A stretch of DNA of 55,329 bases from Nitrososphaerota archaeon (GTDB lineage Archaea; Thermoproteota; Nitrososphaeria; Conexivisphaerales; UBA164), in assembly GCA_029786595.1 (NCBI GenBank), contig JAFLXO010000005.1:4652-59980 (forward strand), written 5' to 3'. The notes beneath the pieces are model-generated. The model was not told where the DNA came from, ran no database searches, and saw nothing but the letters and a program-made list of their open reading frames with translations. Within the stretch, counting starts at the first letter, position 1; every line of letters begins with the position of its first letter. Position numbers and translations under genes: made by a program. Shown one piece after another: positions 51,396 to 55,329 of the stretch.

Positions 51396-52763
51396 ATGAA
51401 TCTGAAAATAGTAGCCGCTGTATTGATAGTTCTAACAGTAATAGGCTTCTCTGCATTCGCGTATGACCAGTTCTATGTCATACCTTCTCAACAGACGCAG
51501 TTGAACAACGCTGAGGCCAGTATATCTGCCATGGCACAGAGCCTGAGTTCCATGACCGCTGAATTCCAGTCTATAAATTCAAGCCTTTTGAACCTCAGCA
51601 ATGGCCTTTCTGGCGAGCAGTCCGTTATAACCCTACTCAATTCAAGCATAACTTCAGAGAATTCTCAGCTGATAAGCCTGGAGCAGAATCTGATGGAAAC
51701 ACCAAGGATAGGTATAGTCAACCCAGTTTCATTTGAGCAGGCGCCAATCCTGGCAGCGATGAGCGTCCAGGCTTCTGTTAAAATAGATGGATACACGTTC
51801 TGGCTTGGCACTATAGGAAATCACCAGGTAGTAGAGGTAAGGAGCGGAGAGAAGGAATTTGCTTCAGAGCTGGCTACGGTCCTCATGGATACGCATTTCA
51901 ACATTGTCGCAAACATAATGTCCGGAATAGCAGGCTCAAGGAATCCAAATCTCAAAACTGGCGACGTGCTGATAGGCGCGTTCGTGGTAAACCCTGACGC
52001 CATTAAATACTCCTATGACGGAACGCAGATACCCTATACCACCGAAATGGTTACAACGCCAAACTCACTGATAAACGGCACAATAATAACTGGCTACGGA
52101 CAGACCGGCGCTACCCCAAGCGATGCCTCCACATACGGTTATGGCCCGGGAGATAATAATTCGTCATTTCCCTATATCGCAGACTTTGTGGCATCTGCAG
52201 GCCTAGTGCAGATCGCAGAAGGGGCCTCTGGAATACTGGGCTCCACCAGCAATTCATACATAACCGGTAATCCCAATGCAACCGGCACGTCGCCTGCCAA
52301 TGAAATGATCGGCGTTATAAGTTCGTCATCTCACTGGACCAATCCGGTGTCCATCAACGGTGTGCAGAATGCGCTTTACCAGACCGATGCTGGGGAAAAT
52401 GAGGGATTTGGGTTCGCATATGCCAATACGCAACTGGGCATTCCATGGGTCGTGGTCAGGGGCATATCCAACTCTCACTTTGTGCTTAACGTCTTCAAAG
52501 GCACGCTGGCTGCGGACAGGGCTGCGAATGTGACAGTTTACATCATAGATCACTTTAATATGAACGGCATGCTGTATCAGCCTGCAACATTTTCGATGCT
52601 ATCGGGCAATTCCAACGCAGCGATGCACGGGTACATAGTCGCTGATTCAGCAACCTATAATATGACCAATATAACAGTAACTCAGGTGCAGTACACCGCT
52701 CAGAACGGGTCGATCATAACCATAACGAACCCCAATATGTTAGAATATACAGGTCCCAACTGA
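51396..52763 (+). CDS. Membrane-anchored nucleoside-phosphorylase-like protein
   Basis: 455 residues. One N-terminal helix (about residues 4-24) is followed by a coiled-coil-like stretch (25-100), then a domain of the purine nucleoside phosphorylase/MTA-SAH nucleosidase fold. Fold marks are RIGIVNPVSFEQAP, NIMSGIAGSRNPNLKTGDVL (about 174-193) and PWVVVRGISNS (about 349). The topology and sequons (NSS, NLS, NAT, NVT, NMT, NIT) place the domain outside the membrane, which is unusual for this cytosolic enzyme fold. It may salvage extracellular nucleosides or sense them. The gene starts 65 nt after the replicon's right end. Confidence 0.75.
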   Translation: MNLKIVAAVLIVLTVIGFSAFAYDQFYVIPSQQTQLNNAEASISAMAQSLSSMTAEFQSINSSLLNLSNGLSGEQSVITLLNSSITSENSQLISLEQNLMETPRIGIVNPVSFEQAPILAAMSVQASVKIDGYTFWLGTIGNHQVVEVRSGEKEFASELATVLMDTHFNIVANIMSGIAGSRNPNLKTGDVLIGAFVVNPDAIKYSYDGTQIPYTTEMVTTPNSLINGTIITGYGQTGATPSDASTYGYGPGDNNSSFPYIADFVASAGLVQIAEGASGILGSTSNSYITGNPNATGTSPANEMIGVISSSSHWTNPVSINGVQNALYQTDAGENEGFGFAYANTQLGIPWVVVRGISNSHFVLNVFKGTLAADRAANVTVYIIDHFNMNGMLYQPATFSMLSGNSNAAMHGYIVADSATYNMTNITVTQVQYTAQNGSIITITNPNMLEYTGPN

Positions 52764-52779
52764 GAAGGCATACCGGCCC

Positions 52780-52806
52780 CTTCTTTCTTTTTTTATTTTT
52801 TTTATA
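52780..52806 (+). terminator. T-rich terminator
   Basis: A run of T-rich sequence (CTTTCTTTTTTTATTTTTTT) 17 nt after the stop codon, typical of archaeal termination. Confidence 0.5.
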
Positions 52807-52970
52807 TATATGTATATAACCTCTTACCGTTTTTACATCAGGCTCCAATGCCTTTTGTTGCGTAATCCCCTCAGCCACTCAGCTGTATCAAGGGCTCTGT
52901 ATAATCCCCCAACAGCCGTGCAAACATCTTCCTGATCCTCCTATCTGAGCAGGGTTCCATTGCGGTGTGC

Positions 52971-52980
52971 CCTTTTAAAC
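52971..52980 (+). promoter_or_regulatory. TATA box for gene 53000
   Basis: CCTTTTAAAC centred 24 nt before ATG 53000. Confidence 0.7.
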
Positions 52981-52999
52981 CTCCTTCGCATGTGCCATC

Positions 53000-53326
53000 A
53001 TGGTCAACATAGAAGACGTATACGGCCAGTCCGAATACCTGAAGGCGCAGGACCTGCCGCCAAAGCCTGTAAAGTATGTGATTGAGGACGTTTATGTGCG
53101 AACCTTCTATCAGCAGGGAGTTTCGACCACAAAGGTGGTCCTGAAACTGAGGGGGGAGAAGAGGAGTTTTATCGTCAATAGGACCAACGCAGGCATCCTT
53201 TCGGGCATGTTCGGCAGGGAAACCGACGGCTGGAAGGGGAAGGAGATAACGGTTGCGAAGCAGCTCATCAGGGCCTCGGACGGCGCAGAGGTGTTCTCGG
53301 TGGTGGTGCAGCGTGCGGCGCAGTAA
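53000..53326 (+). CDS. Phage/plasmid-type small protein
   Basis: 108 residues. The arrangement SEYLKAQDLPPKPVKYVIED then VVLKLRGEKRSFIVNRTNAG, followed by GWKGKEITVAKQ, resembles short proteins common in phage genomes (SKYLKAEDL, K-x-LVLN-x-TNA, W-x-GK-x-I patterns), often near replication or recombination genes. The exact role is unknown to me. Leaderless start, high G+C compared with the surface genes. It may belong to a virus- or plasmid-derived segment together with the replicon. Confidence 0.6.
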   Translation: MVNIEDVYGQSEYLKAQDLPPKPVKYVIEDVYVRTFYQQGVSTTKVVLKLRGEKRSFIVNRTNAGILSGMFGRETDGWKGKEITVAKQLIRASDGAEVFSVVVQRAAQ

Positions 53327-53676
53327 AGCGGCGCTGAAAAAACTGTTCCACAGGAGGAAAAGGAGGCCGGCCGCATTGATTTTTCCAAGCGTGGGATAAA
53401 ACCATGAGGCTCGGCGGCTGGCGGCGGGTATTATACATGATAAGGTGTTTACCGATTAAAGATATATCGTACTATTATAGTACTTGATAGTACGATTGCC
53501 CATGTCCATAGTACTACCTAGTACTATATCGAACTATATCCATAAAAATCGACACCGCTCAGGTGGTTGCGCGGCGATAAAAAAGCTGATTAGCAATTAT
53601 GGTTGAATAAATTCGATAGCCTACGGCCACAAGCAGTGTGATGGGAGAGTGCCTCTCTGGCCCCGCGCTTGCCTTG
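53327..53676. other. Gap with TAGTAC repeats
   Basis: No supported gene. 53468-53536 contains four TAGTAC copies in two pairs. The first pair overlaps a 15-bp palindrome, GTACTATTATAGTAC. Flanks read ATATCG-GTACTAT or its inverse. This looks like an array of regulator or replication-protein sites. Confidence 0.55.
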
Positions 53677-53686
53677 CCTTTTAAAC
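53677..53686 (+). promoter_or_regulatory. TATA box for TadC-like gene
   Basis: CCTTTTAAAC centred 25 nt before ATG 53706. Confidence 0.7.
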
Positions 53687-53705
53687 GGTGCTGGCATGCC
53701 TTCTC

Positions 53706-55329
53706 ATGAAGCTTCCCTTTTACGGTTGGCGGCTGTACTTTTTATCGGTGGTTCCCTTATTCGCCATAGTCTTTATCGGGCTGTCGCTCATGCGATTTGG
53801 GCGCACGGGGTACGTGGGGCTTGCCTCAGCTACAATGATCGGCACCGGGATCGGCCTGCTGATCGGCGGGTTCGTATACTATCTTGATGAAATGAAGCGG
53901 GGAAGCATCGCCCTGCCACCTCGCCCGAAAATCAAACGCGTCAGGCCGACCAGGCGCAACAAACACCTCGACCGTCTGGCCGGCCGGCTTGCAAGGGGGT
54001 CGTCAGGCGAAATAATCAAAGCCGGGGTGGGCTATACGCCCAACGCATTCTATTACAGGTACATCACCTACGGCGCCTGGTCCTTCATGGCCGCAATCCC
54101 TCTGTCCTTTGCCCTGGCATTCCTCCTGAAGACCCCCCTTCCGCTGGCCCTGCTGGCGGTCCCCCTCTTCGTCGTGTTCATGGCGCCGGGCATTACGCTA
54201 AAGTCCACCGCCGGCGACCGGAGGAGGGCGATAGACGACGAGCTCCCCTTTTTCGCGCTGTACATGTCAACCATGGCCGACGCCGGGGTGTCCCTGTACG
54301 ATGCCCTTAGGCGGCTGATAGGGCGCGGCGTCTTCAAGTATATAGAACGTGACGCTATCTACCTCCGGCAGTCCGTCGAGTTCCTCGGGCAGGATCAGCT
54401 TTCAGCGATAGACATGCTTGCGAAGGAGCACCCGTCCAAGTCGATGAGGGACCTGCTCTACGGCTATTCCTCGGAGCTCAGGTCGGGCGGGGACATCGCT
54501 GGGTACTTCACCGGCAGGGCCGAGTCCCTTCTCAGGTGGCTCGAATTCCGCTTCTCGAAGTACGGCGACTCAGTTTCCGACCTGGGCGAGATGATGACCG
54601 CCATGTTCTTCATAATGCCCACCCTGGTGATCGCTTCGGCGTTCATCTCCCCGGCCGCTTCGATAACCCTCGTGTGGGTGATGACGGTGCTTGTGATCCC
54701 GGTCATGGGGGTGGTGATCATATTCCTGATCCGTTCGGCCCAGCCGAAGACGGGCGATGCATACGTGGGGAACGTCCGCAACGGCGTCATAGCAGGGGCC
54801 GTTTCCGGGTCCATAATGGCCTTCCTGCATGTCCCGCTCTGGGCTCCAGTGGCGGCCGGGCTGGTGGCGGGCTCCCTGGCCTTCAGCCTGCCGGTGTACA
54901 TGCAGAAGAGGGCCGCCGACGCCGAAGAAAGGAGCCTTGAGGGGTTCGTGCGTGATGTAACCGAATATCGCAAGTCGGGGTATGGCATGGCCCGGACGAT
55001 AGGGAAGCTGGCCGCCGAGGGCAGGTATACGAAGGAGTTCACTGCGGTGCTGAAGGGCGTGGCCGTCTCCCTCTCGCTCGGCTCCCGCCTTTCGGAGGTC
55101 GTTGTGAAAGGGGCCTCCTGGGCCACCCGCGAGCTGTTCTTCCTCCTTGGCGAGGTGGACGATTCCGGCGGGGGATCGCCAAGGGAGCTTGAACTGGTAC
55201 ATGAGTTCATGGAACAGTTCACGAACGCCAAGGCGATGGTCAAGTCCCGCATGAAGATCTACGAGCTGCTGACCATGGCAACCCCTCCGAGGCTCGGCAT
55301 TCTGATCTTTGTCAGATCCACCTTCATGA
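53706..55329 (+). CDS. TadC/FlaJ-like type IV pilus assembly protein, cut by window end
   Basis: 541 codons are open to the window edge without a stop. Two T2SSF-type domains occur: first IDDELPFFALYMSTMADAGV then SLYDALRRL; second EGFVRDVTEYRKSGYG then ARTIGKLA. Each is followed by paired membrane helices, and two more helices lie at the N-terminus (about residues 9-28 and 36-58). This is the archaeal TadC/ArlJ-like platform protein that works with a secretion ATPase to assemble pili or an archaellum. The ATPase gene is not in the window. Third codon positions are G+C rich. The start is fixed by the TATA box. Confidence 0.88.
   Translation, partial: MKLPFYGWRLYFLSVVPLFAIVFIGLSLMRFGRTGYVGLASATMIGTGIGLLIGGFVYYLDEMKRGSIALPPRPKIKRVRPTRRNKHLDRLAGRLARGSSGEIIKAGVGYTPNAFYYRYITYGAWSFMAAIPLSFALAFLLKTPLPLALLAVPLFVVFMAPGITLKSTAGDRRRAIDDELPFFALYMSTMADAGVSLYDALRRLIGRGVFKYIERDAIYLRQSVEFLGQDQLSAIDMLAKEHPSKSMRDLLYGYSSELRSGGDIAGYFTGRAESLLRWLEFRFSKYGDSVSDLGEMMTAMFFIMPTLVIASAFISPAASITLVWVMTVLVIPVMGVVIIFLIRSAQPKTGDAYVGNVRNGVIAGAVSGSIMAFLHVPLWAPVAAGLVAGSLAFSLPVYMQKRAADAEERSLEGFVRDVTEYRKSGYGMARTIGKLAAEGRYTKEFTAVLKGVAVSLSLGSRLSEVVVKGASWATRELFFLLGEVDDSGGGSPRELELVHEFMEQFTNAKAMVKSRMKIYELLTMATPPRLGILIFVRSTFM

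Noticed and set aside
52855-52868. CTTTTGTTGCGTAA, resembling the IS5-like terminal repeat
   Set aside because: Several differences from the true ends and no transposase nearby; could be chance.
1-55329. tRNA, rRNA or riboswitch genes
   Set aside because: I saw no cloverleaf with a GTTCRANNC arm, no rRNA core and no known riboswitch; a covariance search would be decisive.

Overview
The window looks like a chromosomal segment of an archaeon, most likely an acidophile-type Thermoplasmata relative (domain fairly sure, rank only inferred). Many start codons sit 24-29 nt downstream of a TATA box (often CTTTTTAAG or CTTTTAAA) with no Shine-Dalgarno site, as in leaderless archaeal transcripts. The split FO-synthase genes cofG and cofH, a GTP cyclohydrolase III, archaeal-type EcfA fusions, a TadC/FlaJ-like protein and membrane-anchored surface proteins rich in N-glycosylation sequons point the same way.

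Left end (1-10.4 kb): a CRISPR array, its leader, and a complete type I-G (formerly I-U) cas operon on the minus strand in the order cas3 - csx17 - csb1 (Cas7) - csb2 (Cas5-Cas6) - cas4-cas1 fusion - cas2. Next (10.5-17.3 kb) come a broken gene remnant, an acetyltransferase with a membrane protein and an EamA transporter, two surface proteins, and several small membrane proteins. A first ECF transporter module (two-domain EcfA plus a truncated EcfT) occupies 17.4-19.7 kb.

Centre (20-33 kb): two decayed copies of one IS5-like element (19.97-20.91 and 28.52-29.37 kb) bracket a deazaflavin (F420) operon, cofG-cofH-arfA-amidohydrolase-arfC, and an anaerobic ribonucleotide reductase pair, nrdD-nrdG. 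The amidohydrolase holds the place where the ArfB deformylase step would be expected. A second, complete ECF operon follows (S component, a CX5CX2C radical SAM enzyme, EcfA fusion, EcfT) behind two tandem palindromes spaced 30 bp apart. At 34-37.4 kb lies an assimilatory sulfite reduction/siroheme cluster (SUMT, precorrin-2 dehydrogenase, TusA, sulfite reductase), then an M20 peptidase and a beta-carbonic-anhydrase-like protein.

Right part (40-55 kb): an accessory region of surface proteins (pilin-like, a large InlB-repeat-like protein, anchored proteins), a pair of Nmad2/Nmad3-like proteins, and a compact replicon at about 48.24-51.33 kb. The replicon has an 11-bp inverted repeat, two triplets of 9-bp iterons, a 40-residue membrane protein not found by length-limited ORF searches, and a Prim-Pol/SF3-helicase replication protein. 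A shrunken derivative keeping both ends of this replicon lies at 42.73-43.02 kb, and a near-identical copy of its left end lies at 45.52-45.64 kb. The window closes with a membrane-anchored nucleoside-phosphorylase-like protein, a phage-type small protein and a TadC-like gene cut by the window edge.
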